This document shows positions 1 through 5,574 of a DNA stretch of 5,574 nt, one piece after another. The position numbers were made by a program, and so were the translations under genes. Below the pieces are notes generated by a model that searched no databases, was not told the origin of the DNA, and worked only from the letters and a program-made list of their open reading frames with translations. Position 1 is the first letter of the stretch. The number at the start of each line of letters is the position of its first letter. Origin of the DNA: an uncultured Oscillospiraceae bacterium. Its GTDB lineage: Bacteria > Bacillota > Clostridia > UBA1212 > UBA1255. The DNA lies in assembly GCA_902462635.1 (NCBI GenBank), contig CABQCN010000111.1:1-5574 (forward strand), read 5' to 3'.

Positions 1-1202
1 GAAATTTACGATCCGGGATGACGTGAAATTTCACGATGGCGCCCAATGTACCGTATACGATGTAAAAAATACGCTGGAATGGATCTCGCGCAGCGGCGGC
101 GCTTATGCGGATTGCGCGGCGGGTATATCCGGCTATCGGATCCTTTCTCAATTTGAAATCGAGATCGAGCTGGCTGCCCCGGATGCGTTTCTGCCGTGTA
201 AAATGATCTTCCCAATCGTGAAAAGCGAAGAACTCGGGAATTTCACACAACCGAACGGTACGGGGCAATACCGTTACAGCGGCGTACGGGAGAACGGCGC
301 TTATCTGTTTCAGATCAATACGGAATATTACGGTGCGTTCCCGAAGCTCGCATCTTTTGAAATCCGCAACTATGAAAACGCCTCCGCGCTTTATGAGGGC
401 GACGCCGATGTCATGCTCTGTTTCGATGACAATGTGATCAAATATGCCAAACGCGCCGGGTATACGGTTTGTCCGTATACCGACGGGATTTTATCCTGCC
501 TGCTGCCGTCTGAAAACACGGATATTGCTCTGCGGAACTATATCAGTTCCGCGCTGACGCCTCTTGGTGAATGCCGTAATCGCCGGGGGCGGCACGGAAA
601 AATTATTGCCGCTTGCGGAAGGCACGTATTACCGGAAACACGGCGACGTGCTGGCACAGGAAATTACAGGCACGAAACCTGCGGCTGTTACGATGATTGC
701 CGATGAATCGGATGCGGAGATGATGCGCCTTTCCGCGCTCATAAAATCCCAGCTGGAAGATCTGGAAATTGAATGTACGATTACAGTGTACAAATCGGAA
801 GCATATGGAGATGCGGTCAAAGCGGGCGCATATGATTTCGCACTGTTGAACCTGCAAATCGGGTTATGGCCGGACTTATACGATCTGTTTGCAACGGGGG
901 GCAATTTAAATTATAATCATTACTCGGATGCTTCCATGGACAGTCTGCTGAATTCTCTGCGGTCTGCCTACCGGGATGCATCTATAAGCGGGGTAACGGA
1001 CTTCGCATCTTTCGCGCAATACGCGGAAGCGCAGATCGAAAAGATCGCCTTACGCGCGGAAGAAACGCTTCCCGTGATCGGGCTGTATTCCAAAAACGCG
1101 TCGGTTCTTTTGAAAAATACGATAAAGGGCGCCGCGCTGTATAATTTTACGTTTTGGAACACGCTCGAATCTTTCGGATCTTGGTATATAGAAAATCAAT
1201 AA
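1..1202 (+). pseudogene. ABC transporter solute-binding protein, family 5 (peptide/nickel type), 5'-partial and frameshifted
   Basis: This is the extracytoplasmic substrate-binding subunit of an oligopeptide/nickel-type ABC importer (SBP_bac_5 family). The frame enters from the left edge at base 2 with the hallmark KFTIRDDVKFHDG followed by a DVK.TLEW segment, and later GTGQYRYSG, which matches the family's GTGPY signature. The N-terminus, including any lipoprotein signal peptide, lies outside the window. The frame is coherent up to ALTPL (about 565). The protein then continues in the next frame (VNAVIAGGGTEKLLPLAEG) to the TAA at 1200-1202. Removing one G from the GG at 566-567 restores one continuous reading frame of about 400 codons. 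Without this, the first frame ends at 706. The C-terminal half (YDFALLNLQIGLWPDLYDLF, then TFWNTLESFGSWYIENQ at the end) is typical of the family. The cause may be true gene decay or a sequence error. The substrate is unknown. lspA follows 12 bases later. Confidence -1.
459..481 (+). repeat. 9-bp perfect inverted repeat inside the solute-binding protein gene
   Basis: The arms GGTATACGG (459-467) and CCGTATACC (473-481) are perfect reverse complements separated by a 5-base loop TTTGT. It lies in the coding frame, spanning AGYTVCPYTD, about 85 bases before the frameshift. No run of T follows, so it is not a usual intrinsic terminator. Function unknown. Confidence -1.
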
Positions 1203-1209
1203 AAGGTGG
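1203..1209 (+). promoter_or_regulatory. Ribosome binding site deciding the lspA start
   Basis: AAGGTGG sits directly after the TAA of the upstream gene and 5 bases before ATG 1215. A GTG at 1206 is in frame with lspA but lies inside this site and has no ribosome binding site of its own, so ATG 1215 is preferred. Confidence -1.
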
Positions 1210-1214
1210 ACGGT

Positions 1215-1766
1215 ATGGCACGGTTTAAAAATAATATGAGCAGGAAAGATATCCTCCTTTTCTTCGTCGGAATCCTGACTTCTTTGACGCTTTTCGCGGC
1301 GGATCTGATCACGAAACAGATCATTGTCGATAAAATAAGATATAATAGCGAAATCGTCGTAATCAAGGACTTTTTCAGTATCACTCATATCCGCAATACC
1401 GGCGCGGCTTGGGGGATGTTTTCTTCCAAAACCAATATTTTGTCGATTGTGACGATTGTATGCGCGGTAGGGATTCTGTATGCGATCTATGCGTCTACGG
1501 TTAATAAAACGGTGTTGTTTTGCTTCTCCGCCATACTGGGAGGCGCCTGCGGCAATCTGCTCGAGCGGATGCGATTGGGATACGTTACGGATTTTCTGGC
1601 ATTTTATATTTTCGGATATGATTTTCCGAATTTCAATTTTGCCGATATGTGTATTACCGTCGGCTGTATCGTCCTTGCGGTATATATTATTTTTCTCCAT
1701 AAAAATGACGCTCCGCTGTTCCGGGAAGGCACGCTTCTCCATCGGATTTCCGGGGAAAGAAAATGA
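1215..1766 (+). CDS. lspA: Lipoprotein signal peptidase (signal peptidase II)
   Basis: This membrane aspartyl protease removes signal peptides from diacylglyceryl-modified prolipoproteins at the outer face of the cytoplasmic membrane. The 183-residue product is slightly longer than the usual 150-170. Visible family signatures are AADLITK (D30, K34), IRNTGAAWGMFS (N61), GGACGNLLERMRLGYVTDFL (N114, R118, D126) and FPNFNFADM (N141, D144). By analogy with the solved Pseudomonas enzyme, D126 and D144 are the catalytic aspartate pair. Four hydrophobic segments are seen at roughly 12-30, 74-93, 97-113 and 145-162. The usual Asp in GNxxDR is Glu here (E117), while the catalytic residues are intact. 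The tail after 165 is polar and basic. The start is ATG 1215, supported by AAGGTGG upstream. The stop overlaps the next gene's ATG (ATGA), indicating co-translation. Identification is firm. Confidence -1.
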   Translation: MARFKNNMSRKDILLFFVGILTSLTLFAADLITKQIIVDKIRYNSEIVVIKDFFSITHIRNTGAAWGMFSSKTNILSIVTIVCAVGILYAIYASTVNKTVLFCFSAILGGACGNLLERMRLGYVTDFLAFYIFGYDFPNFNFADMCITVGCIVLAVYIIFLHKNDAPLFREGTLLHRISGERK

Positions 1767-2722
1767 ACGGCGAAGAATTTTTCTCTTTGGAAGAAGATTC
1801 TACGTGGACCGCGCGCGCGGAAGATGCGGGCGTCCGCTTGGATGTTTATTGCCATACGGTTATGGAAGCGGAAATTGCCAGCAGGAATTATGCGCAGAAG
1901 CTGATTGAAGCGGGGAATATTACCGTGAACGGCAAGGCGCTGCGGACGAATTATAAAATCCGTCCGGGAGACGTCGTGCGATGTTTCCTGCCGCCTCCGG
2001 AGGAGCTTCGCATTTTACCGGAAGATCTGCCGCTTGATATCGTATATGAAGACCGGGATTTGTTGGTGATTAATAAAGCGCGGGGCATGGTGGTGCATCC
2101 GGCGCCGGGAAATTACAGCGGTACGATGGTGAATGCACTTTTGTACCGTTGCAAAGATCTTTCGGATATCAACGGCGTGATCCGTCCCGGAATCGTGCAT
2201 AGAATCGATAAAGATACGACCGGCCTGCTCGTAGTGGCAAAAAACAATGCGGCGCATCTGCACCTTTCGGCGCAGCTGAAAAATCATGATATCAAACGGG
2301 AATACGTGGCTGTCGTGGAGGGCGTGATCCCGGAGCATACGGGAACGGTCGACCTGCCGCTTGGCAGGCATCCCGGCGACCGCAAAAAAATAGCCGTCCG
2401 CACCGACACCGGCAGGGAAGCGGTTACACATTTTACGGTATTGGAACGTTTGCAGGGGCATACGCTGGTGGCGTGCGATCTGGAAACGGGAAGAACGCAT
2501 CAGATCCGGGTGCATTTATCGCATATCGGCTATCCGATCGTGGGCGATCCGCTTTACGGAGTACGGGAGACGCACGGTATGGCCGGGCAGGCGCTTCACG
2601 CGCGCCGCCTGTCGTTTGTTCATCCTTCTTCGGGAGAATCGGTTTCGTTCGCTGCGCCGCCGCCGGAGGATTTCTCTACGCTTGTTTCCGGATTGTCCGA
2701 TTCTGTCTCGTTTACGATATAA
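1763..2722 (+). CDS. rluD: RluA/RluD-family 23S rRNA pseudouridine synthase with S4 domain
   Basis: This cytoplasmic enzyme isomerises uridine to pseudouridine in RNA. For the RluD/YlyB subgroup the target is probably 23S rRNA, but the exact sites cannot be read from sequence. The 319-residue protein has an N-terminal S4 RNA-binding domain at about 23-75 (GVRLDVYC, AQKLIEAGNITVNGK, KIRPGDVV). The catalytic domain spans about 90-290, with IVYEDRDLLVINKARGMVVHP, then GIVHRIDKDTTGLLVVAKN containing the catalytic D149, and ETGRTHQIRVHLSHIGYPI near 241. All family motifs are intact and the length is normal. ATG 1763 overlaps the lspA stop and is preceded by GGGGAAAG (1752-1759). The order lspA then this gene matches the lspA-ylyB pair in Bacillus. 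The final 33 codons (H287-I319) overlap the 3' end of the opposite-strand glycosyltransferase gene. The symbol denotes the subfamily; orthology to E. coli RluD is not proven. Confidence -1.
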   Translation: MNGEEFFSLEEDSTWTARAEDAGVRLDVYCHTVMEAEIASRNYAQKLIEAGNITVNGKALRTNYKIRPGDVVRCFLPPPEELRILPEDLPLDIVYEDRDLLVINKARGMVVHPAPGNYSGTMVNALLYRCKDLSDINGVIRPGIVHRIDKDTTGLLVVAKNNAAHLHLSAQLKNHDIKREYVAVVEGVIPEHTGTVDLPLGRHPGDRKKIAVRTDTGREAVTHFTVLERLQGHTLVACDLETGRTHQIRVHLSHIGYPIVGDPLYGVRETHGMAGQALHARRLSFVHPSSGESVSFAAPPPEDFSTLVSGLSDSVSFTI

Positions 2723-3630
2723 ATCGGCCTTTTTTTGACTTCTAAGTACGTTTTGGCGAGATATTGCCCCAGAATGCCGATCGCGAACAACTGGATGCCG
2801 CTGAGCATCAGGATGATGCAGACCATGGAGGACCAGCCATACGCGGAGCCGCTCCAGATCAGCTGGCGGATGATTGTAACGAGGATTGCAATAAAAGAGA
2901 TCACGCAGAATAAAATCCCGATTACGGAAGAGACGAAAAGAGGCATCGTGGAGAACGCCACGATCCCGTCGATAGAATATACCAGAAGCTTCCAGAAGCT
3001 CCATTTTGTTTCGCCGTGCGCCCGCTCGATATTTTCGTATTCCAGCCATTTCGTTTTAAAACCGACCCAGCCGAAGATTCCTTTTGAAAAGCGGTTGTAT
3101 TCGCCAACGTCCAGAATGGCGTTTACCATTTTGCGCTTCATCAGCCTGTAATCGCGCGCGCCGTCTACGACGTCTGTTTTACTGATCCGGCGCATGACTT
3201 TGTAAAACATCCGCGCAAAGAAAGAACGGATCGGCGGTTCCCCTTTGCGCGTCACCCGCCGGGTCGCCGCGCAGTCATAGCCTTCCTTTTGGACTGCCAC
3301 CAGCATCTCCGGCAGCAGGGATGGCGGATCCTGCAGATCGACGTCCATGATTACGACATAATCGCCTTTCGAATTTTTGAGGCCGGCGTACATCGCGGCT
3401 TCCTTGCCGAAATTCCTGGAGAAAGAAACGTATCTGATGCGCCTGTCGCTTTTGGCCAGATCGCGCAGGATGCCGACCGTATTGTCTTTGGAACCGTCAT
3501 CTATAAATAAAAATTCGAAATCAACCTCTTCCATACTGTCCGCGACCTTCACGGTTTCTTCCCAATAATGGGGAATGGCGTCTTCCTCGCAATAACATGG
3601 CACGATGACCGATATCAGTTTTTTGCTCAT
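2620..3630 (-). CDS. Family 2 glycosyltransferase, polyprenyl-phosphate (DPM1/GtrB/ArnC-like) type
   Basis: This enzyme probably transfers a sugar from a nucleotide donor to undecaprenyl phosphate at the inner face of the cytoplasmic membrane, supplying envelope or surface-polysaccharide decoration. The 336-residue product begins with ISVIVPCYCEEDAIP, then FIDDGSKDNT, SRNFGKEAAMYAGL and the metal/donor-binding MDVDLQDPP (DVD at 96-98). ARDYRLM and FSKGIFGWVGF follow, then the membrane-proximal GETKWSFWKLLVYSIDGI. Two hydrophobic helices lie at about 231-254 and 268-289, and the family core ends at VKKRPIYIV (298-306). The remaining 30 residues are acidic and low-complexity and are encoded antisense to the end of rluD. 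The start ATG at 3630 is preceded on the minus strand by AAAGGACGGA (3638-3647). The acceptor fits the family, but the sugar cannot be assigned. No flippase or second transferase gene lies next to it. Family call firm, substrate unknown. Confidence -1.
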   Translation of the reverse strand: MSKKLISVIVPCYCEEDAIPHYWEETVKVADSMEEVDFEFLFIDDGSKDNTVGILRDLAKSDRRIRYVSFSRNFGKEAAMYAGLKNSKGDYVVIMDVDLQDPPSLLPEMLVAVQKEGYDCAATRRVTRKGEPPIRSFFARMFYKVMRRISKTDVVDGARDYRLMKRKMVNAILDVGEYNRFSKGIFGWVGFKTKWLEYENIERAHGETKWSFWKLLVYSIDGIVAFSTMPLFVSSVIGILFCVISFIAILVTIIRQLIWSGSAYGWSSMVCIILMLSGIQLFAIGILGQYLAKTYLEVKKRPIYIVNETESDNPETSVEKSSGGGAANETDSPEEG

Positions 3631-3682
3631 CCTAAAATCCGTCCTTTATCTATTTCATGATAAATTTTATATCACGGCTTGT

Positions 3683-3711
3683 ATTATACTATCAAGCGGG
3701 GGTTTATGCAA
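3683..3711 (-). promoter_or_regulatory. Sigma-A-type promoter for the glycosyltransferase gene
   Basis: Read on the minus strand, TTGCAT (3711-3706) is followed after 17 bases by a consensus TATAAT (3688-3683). The -10 box is perfect and the -35 box matches only its TTG. Transcription would start near 3676, leaving a leader of about 45 bases before the ATG at 3630. No other promoter of this quality was seen upstream of the gene. Confidence -1.
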
Positions 3712-3742
3712 ATTACCCCGAATGTTTAGAAACAAGAAAAAA

Positions 3743-3753
3743 TACGAGTCGTA
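3743..3753. promoter_or_regulatory. Small perfect palindrome between divergent promoters (candidate operator)
   Basis: TACGA-G-TCGTA is a perfect 5-bp inverted repeat around one central base. It ends 9 bases upstream of the plus-strand -35 box and lies about 30 bases upstream of the minus-strand -35 box. The position would suit a regulator acting on either promoter. A repeat this short can occur by chance, and no regulator is identified. Confidence -1.
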
Positions 3754-3762
3754 AAAATAGGA

Positions 3763-3791
3763 TTGAAATGTTCGGAAATGCGTGGTAATAT
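3763..3791 (+). promoter_or_regulatory. Sigma-A-type promoter for the ECF S component-coaX operon
   Basis: TTGAAA (3763-3768), a 17-base spacer and TAATAT (3786-3791) form a strong vegetative promoter. Transcription would start near 3798, giving a leader of about 60 bases. The direct repeat GAAATG occurs at 3765-3770 and 3775-3780, exactly one helical turn apart and overlapping the -35 box and spacer. The leader holds only weak inverted repeats (CAGT/ACTG at 3799-3810; GCTGT/ACAGC at 3820-3841) and is too short for known vitamin riboswitches. Confidence -1.
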
Positions 3792-3859
3792 AAAAAAGCA
3801 GTTTTAACTGTAAATTTGCGCTGTATCTTACATAGAACAGCAGCAGGAGGTTATGTAAA

Positions 3860-4435
3860 ATGAATAAGAGCAAATCACAAACCATGGTGGGCATGGCGCT
3901 GTTCGCAGCAATTGTAGTGGTGCTGCAGATCATCGGCAACTATATCCGAATCGGAAATTTTTCGATTTCGCTCGTGCTCATCCCGATTATCGTAGGCGCC
4001 GCATTATACGGGCCTGCAGGCGGGGCGTTTCTTGGCGGCGTTTTCGGCATCGTTGTAATCGTAGACTGTATCACCGTAGGGAATATTCTTTGGATTGCCA
4101 ATCCCGTAGTAACAGCGATTGTTTGTATGCTGAAAGGCATTCTGGCCGGATTTGTTTCCGGTGTCCTTTACAAGTATCTGTCCAGAAAGAATCAATATCT
4201 CGGCGCGTATCTCTCGGCAATTGCCTGTCCGCTTGTCAATACGGGAATTTTCTGTGCATCGCTGTTTTTGTTTTTTAAAGATACGCTGGCGGAACTTGCC
4301 GGAGGAACGAATATTTTTTATTATACATTCATCGTGATGATCGGTGTGAATTTCTTGATCGAAATGCTTGTAAATATCATTTTTGCCCCGGCAGTGGTGA
4401 GTGTTCTCAAGATGGTAAAGTCCGCAAAAAAATAG
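3860..4435 (+). CDS. ECF transporter S component, probably pantothenate-specific (PanT-like)
   Basis: This is the substrate-binding membrane subunit (S component) of an energy-coupling-factor vitamin importer. The 191-residue protein is almost wholly hydrophobic with about six membrane segments (near 9-26, 36-51, 54-74, 80-106, 113-139 and 153-184). The stretch ISLVLIPIIVGAALYGPAGG (36-55) followed by GAFLGGVFG is typical of the small S-component family Pfam ECF_trnsprt. A13-LFA-A17 in the first helix fits the AxxxA motif used by S components to contact the T subunit. No ATPase or T gene is present here, so it would share an EcfAA'T module encoded elsewhere (group II organisation). The start is ATG 3860, with AGGAGG at 3845-3850 and 9-base spacing. 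coaX lies 24 bases downstream in the same operon, which points to pantothenate as the substrate. That assignment is inference from context; another vitamin is possible. Confidence -1.
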   Translation: MNKSKSQTMVGMALFAAIVVVLQIIGNYIRIGNFSISLVLIPIIVGAALYGPAGGAFLGGVFGIVVIVDCITVGNILWIANPVVTAIVCMLKGILAGFVSGVLYKYLSRKNQYLGAYLSAIACPLVNTGIFCASLFLFFKDTLAELAGGTNIFYYTFIVMIGVNFLIEMLVNIIFAPAVVSVLKMVKSAKK

Positions 4436-4445
4436 AATCATAGAC

Positions 4446-4450
4446 GGAGG
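4446..4450 (+). promoter_or_regulatory. Ribosome binding site deciding the coaX start
   Basis: GGAGG lies only 3 bases before ATG 4454 but 9 bases before the in-frame ATG 4460. The latter spacing is more favourable and gives the family-typical N-terminus MVLTIDVGN. The same spacing is used by the upstream S-component gene. Confidence -1.
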
Positions 4451-4459
4451 ATCATGGCA

Positions 4460-5224
4460 ATGGTACTGACCATAGACGTCGGAAATTCAAATATTGTAGT
4501 AGGCGTATACGAAGCGGACCGGCTCCGCTTCATATCGAGAATCGCTTCGGAACAGAACAGGACGGCGGACGAAACCGCCGTCCTGCTGAAAGCGGTGCTT
4601 TCGATCCATGACATTGATATCCATTCGATCGATGGCGCGATTATTTCTTCTGTGGTGCCGCTGATCACAGAACCCCTGGCCAAATCGATTTGTTTATTGA
4701 CGGGAAAGAACCCGCTTATCGTGGGTCCCGGGATGAAAACGGGGATCAATATCGGAATTGACAATCCTGCGCAGCTTGGCAGCGACCTGCTTGTCGACAG
4801 CGTAGCGGCATCCGCCCTGTACCCCAAGCCGATCATCGTTGCGGATATGGGAACGGCGACGACGCTGTCTGTTATTACGGAAAAAAATACGATTATTGGC
4901 GGCGCCATTTTACCGGGCGTCCGGACGTCATTGAACGCTTTGACGGCGAAAGCGGCGCAGCTGCAGCAAGTCAGCATTGAAGCGCCGAAACGGACGATCG
5001 GTTCCAATACGATCGACTGTATGAAATCGGGCGTTGTTTTTGGCAACGCTAGCATGCTGGATGGTATGATCGACCGCATCAATGAGGAACTTGGCGCAGA
5101 ATGTTTTGTTGTGGCGACAGGAGGATTATCGGAAGTTATCTCACAATATACGAAACACAAAGTCGTGCATAATCCGAATCTTCTGCTGGAAGGATTATAT
5201 ATTTTGTACAAAAAGAATATATAA
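4460..5224 (+). CDS. coaX: Type III pantothenate kinase
   Basis: This cytoplasmic enzyme phosphorylates pantothenate to 4'-phosphopantothenate, the first step of coenzyme A synthesis. It belongs to the ASKHA fold, unlike the CoaA or eukaryotic-type kinases. The 254-residue protein is of normal length. It starts with the phosphate-binding LTIDVGNSN (D6), then RTADE, GPGMKTGINI, NPAQLGSDLLVDSVAAS (D109) and VADMGTATTLSVI (D129). IIGGAILPGVRTSLNAL and FVVATGGLSEVI follow. The three aspartates fall at positions close to D6, D105 and D125 of the characterised Thermotoga enzyme. The family GADR appears as GSDL, a variation I believe is common in Clostridia. The start is set to ATG 4460 by ribosome-site spacing; ATG 4454 would add two residues. 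It follows the S-component gene by 24 bases and is probably co-transcribed with it. An 11-bp hairpin lies within the early coding region. Identification is firm. Confidence -1.
   Translation: MVLTIDVGNSNIVVGVYEADRLRFISRIASEQNRTADETAVLLKAVLSIHDIDIHSIDGAIISSVVPLITEPLAKSICLLTGKNPLIVGPGMKTGINIGIDNPAQLGSDLLVDSVAASALYPKPIIVADMGTATTLSVITEKNTIIGGAILPGVRTSLNALTAKAAQLQQVSIEAPKRTIGSNTIDCMKSGVVFGNASMLDGMIDRINEELGAECFVVATGGLSEVISQYTKHKVVHNPNLLLEGLYILYKKNI
4558..4585 (+). repeat. 11-bp perfect GC-rich hairpin inside coaX
   Basis: CAGGACGGCGG (4558-4568) pairs perfectly with CCGCCGTCCTG (4575-4585) across a 6-base loop ACGAAA. It lies about 100 bases into coaX, over the conserved RTADE motif and the following TAVLL. 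The bases after it are not T-rich (AAAGCGG), so it does not look like an intrinsic terminator. It may affect translation or mRNA stability, or be a by-product of codon choice. Confidence -1.
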
Positions 5225-5257
5225 TAACGTTTTAATATTTTAAGCGGGGAGCGGCGC

Positions 5258-5574
5258 ATGTTTGCAAAAAAGGGCGGCAAAGGGTTCAGGGAAAGATACG
5301 GGGAATTTAGGGCGAAGCGGAGAATGAGAAAAGAAGAAAAGAACCGTTTCAAAATGGTACCCGATAAAAAGAAAAGTTATAAATGGCTGACGATACCGGT
5401 TTCTTTTGTGCTCCTTCTGGCATTGATCGTCTACACACTGTATGATAACGGACGGATCGTTGTGGATTCTGTGACCGTGGCGCATTCCCAGGTTCCCGCA
5501 TCCTTCGACGGATTCCGCATCCTGCAAATCAGCGATTTGCATGGCAAAAAGTTCGGCACGGAGAATAAAAATCT
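5258..5574 (+). CDS. Membrane-anchored metallophosphoesterase, N-terminal part (3'-partial)
   Basis: A calcineurin-like metallophosphoesterase of the YaeI/YkuE-like group begins here and runs off the right edge after 105 complete codons. The start is ATG 5258 with GGGGAG at 5246-5251 and 6-base spacing. Residues 1-42 are strongly basic, with 18 Lys/Arg (for example FRAKRRMRKEEK). One hydrophobic helix follows at about 43-61, then a short linker. FDGFRILQISDLHGKKFG matches the start of the catalytic domain, with D93 and H95 of the SDLHG motif as metal ligands. By the positive-inside rule the basic segment should be cytoplasmic and the catalytic domain outside the membrane. No twin-arginine signal is visible. 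The gene lies 33 bases after coaX and may be in the same operon. Family members act on phosphoesters, some on UDP-sugar lipids such as UDP-diacylglucosamine; the substrate here is unknown. The remaining metal ligands lie beyond the window. Confidence -1.
   Translation, partial: MFAKKGGKGFRERYGEFRAKRRMRKEEKNRFKMVPDKKKSYKWLTIPVSFVLLLALIVYTLYDNGRIVVDSVTVAHSQVPASFDGFRILQISDLHGKKFGTENKN

Noticed and set aside
560..572. Programmed +1 frameshift in the solute-binding protein gene
   Set aside because: The site CTT GGT G does not resemble the prfB-type slippery stop (CTT TGA C). There is no in-frame stop or rare codon at the shift point, and regulated frameshifting is not known for this family.
1050..1742. 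Minus-strand open frame of 230 codons antisense to lspA
   Set aside because: It is antisense to the solute-binding protein end and all LspA motifs, and its product is basic and composition-biased with no family features.
2715..2736. Intrinsic terminator after rluD (CGAT/ATCG stem then seven T)
   Set aside because: The stem is only 4 bp, is separated from the T run by GCC, and the T run is explained by the conserved Lys-Lys of VKKRP in the opposite-strand glycosyltransferase.
2982..3000. Tandem direct repeat of CCAGAAGCT
   Set aside because: It encodes SFWKLL in the membrane-proximal segment of the glycosyltransferase, where family members have similar residues. Two 9-base copies are not evidence of a mobile or regulatory repeat.
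3853..3858. Start-stop mini-ORF (ATG TAA) between the ribosome binding site and the S-component start
   Set aside because: It lies only 2 bases from AGGAGG, too close for efficient initiation, while ATG 3860 has normal 9-base spacing.
3798..3859. Vitamin riboswitch (for example pan motif, TPP, FMN or THF) upstream of the S component
   Set aside because: The leader from the predicted start is only about 60 bases with weak 4-5 bp stems, and none of the conserved riboswitch core elements could be recognised.
5195..5225. Separate promoter for the metallophosphoesterase (TATAAT at 5220-5225)
   Set aside because: No -35 box lies at suitable spacing: TTGTAC is only 10 bases upstream and TTATAT is at 19. 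The TATAAT spans the coaX stop in an AT-rich stretch, so read-through from the upstream promoter is simpler.
4438..5352. Long minus-strand open frame antisense to coaX
   Set aside because: Its translation has no recognisable domain, it runs across the fully convincing coaX gene and its flanks, and it lacks a good ribosome binding site. It is a shadow of coaX codon usage.

Overview
The window looks like an ordinary chromosomal segment from a low-to-moderate GC Firmicute, most likely a Clostridia-class anaerobe. The basis is strong purine-rich Shine-Dalgarno sites (AGGAGG, GGAGG), a lspA followed directly by a RluD-type pseudouridine synthase gene (the order known from Bacillus and relatives), a type III pantothenate kinase (CoaX) and a stand-alone ECF-transporter S component. 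The genus cannot be fixed from the sequence alone.

Left part (1-2722, plus strand): the 3' portion of a family 5 ABC-transporter solute-binding protein enters from the left edge. It is broken by a one-base frameshift near 566. It is followed with only 12 bases between by lspA (signal peptidase II). The rluD-like gene overlaps the lspA stop codon as ATGA. These genes are tightly packed and probably co-transcribed. A solute-binding protein of this family is normally a lipoprotein, and LspA is the enzyme that matures lipoproteins.

Middle (2620-3630, minus strand): a membrane-anchored family 2 glycosyltransferase of the polyprenyl-phosphate (DPM1/GtrB/ArnC-like) type runs convergently into rluD. 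The two coding regions overlap tail to tail by 103 bases. The overlapping part of the glycosyltransferase is exactly the acidic tail that lies beyond its conserved core. Its promoter is visible at 3683-3711.

Right part (3631-5574): a 229-base divergent intergenic region carries back-to-back promoters and a small perfect palindrome. The plus-strand promoter drives a membrane ECF S component, then coaX 24 bases later. The adjacency suggests a pantothenate uptake-plus-phosphorylation unit feeding coenzyme A synthesis. A metallophosphoesterase with a very basic N-terminal extension and a membrane anchor starts 33 bases after coaX and runs off the right edge.

No tRNA, rRNA, CRISPR array, insertion sequence or recognisable riboswitch was seen. 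The most notable items are the convergent coding overlap, the inferred pantothenate salvage operon, an 11-bp perfect hairpin inside coaX, and the frameshifted solute-binding protein gene. I found no strong case for an entirely new biological system.
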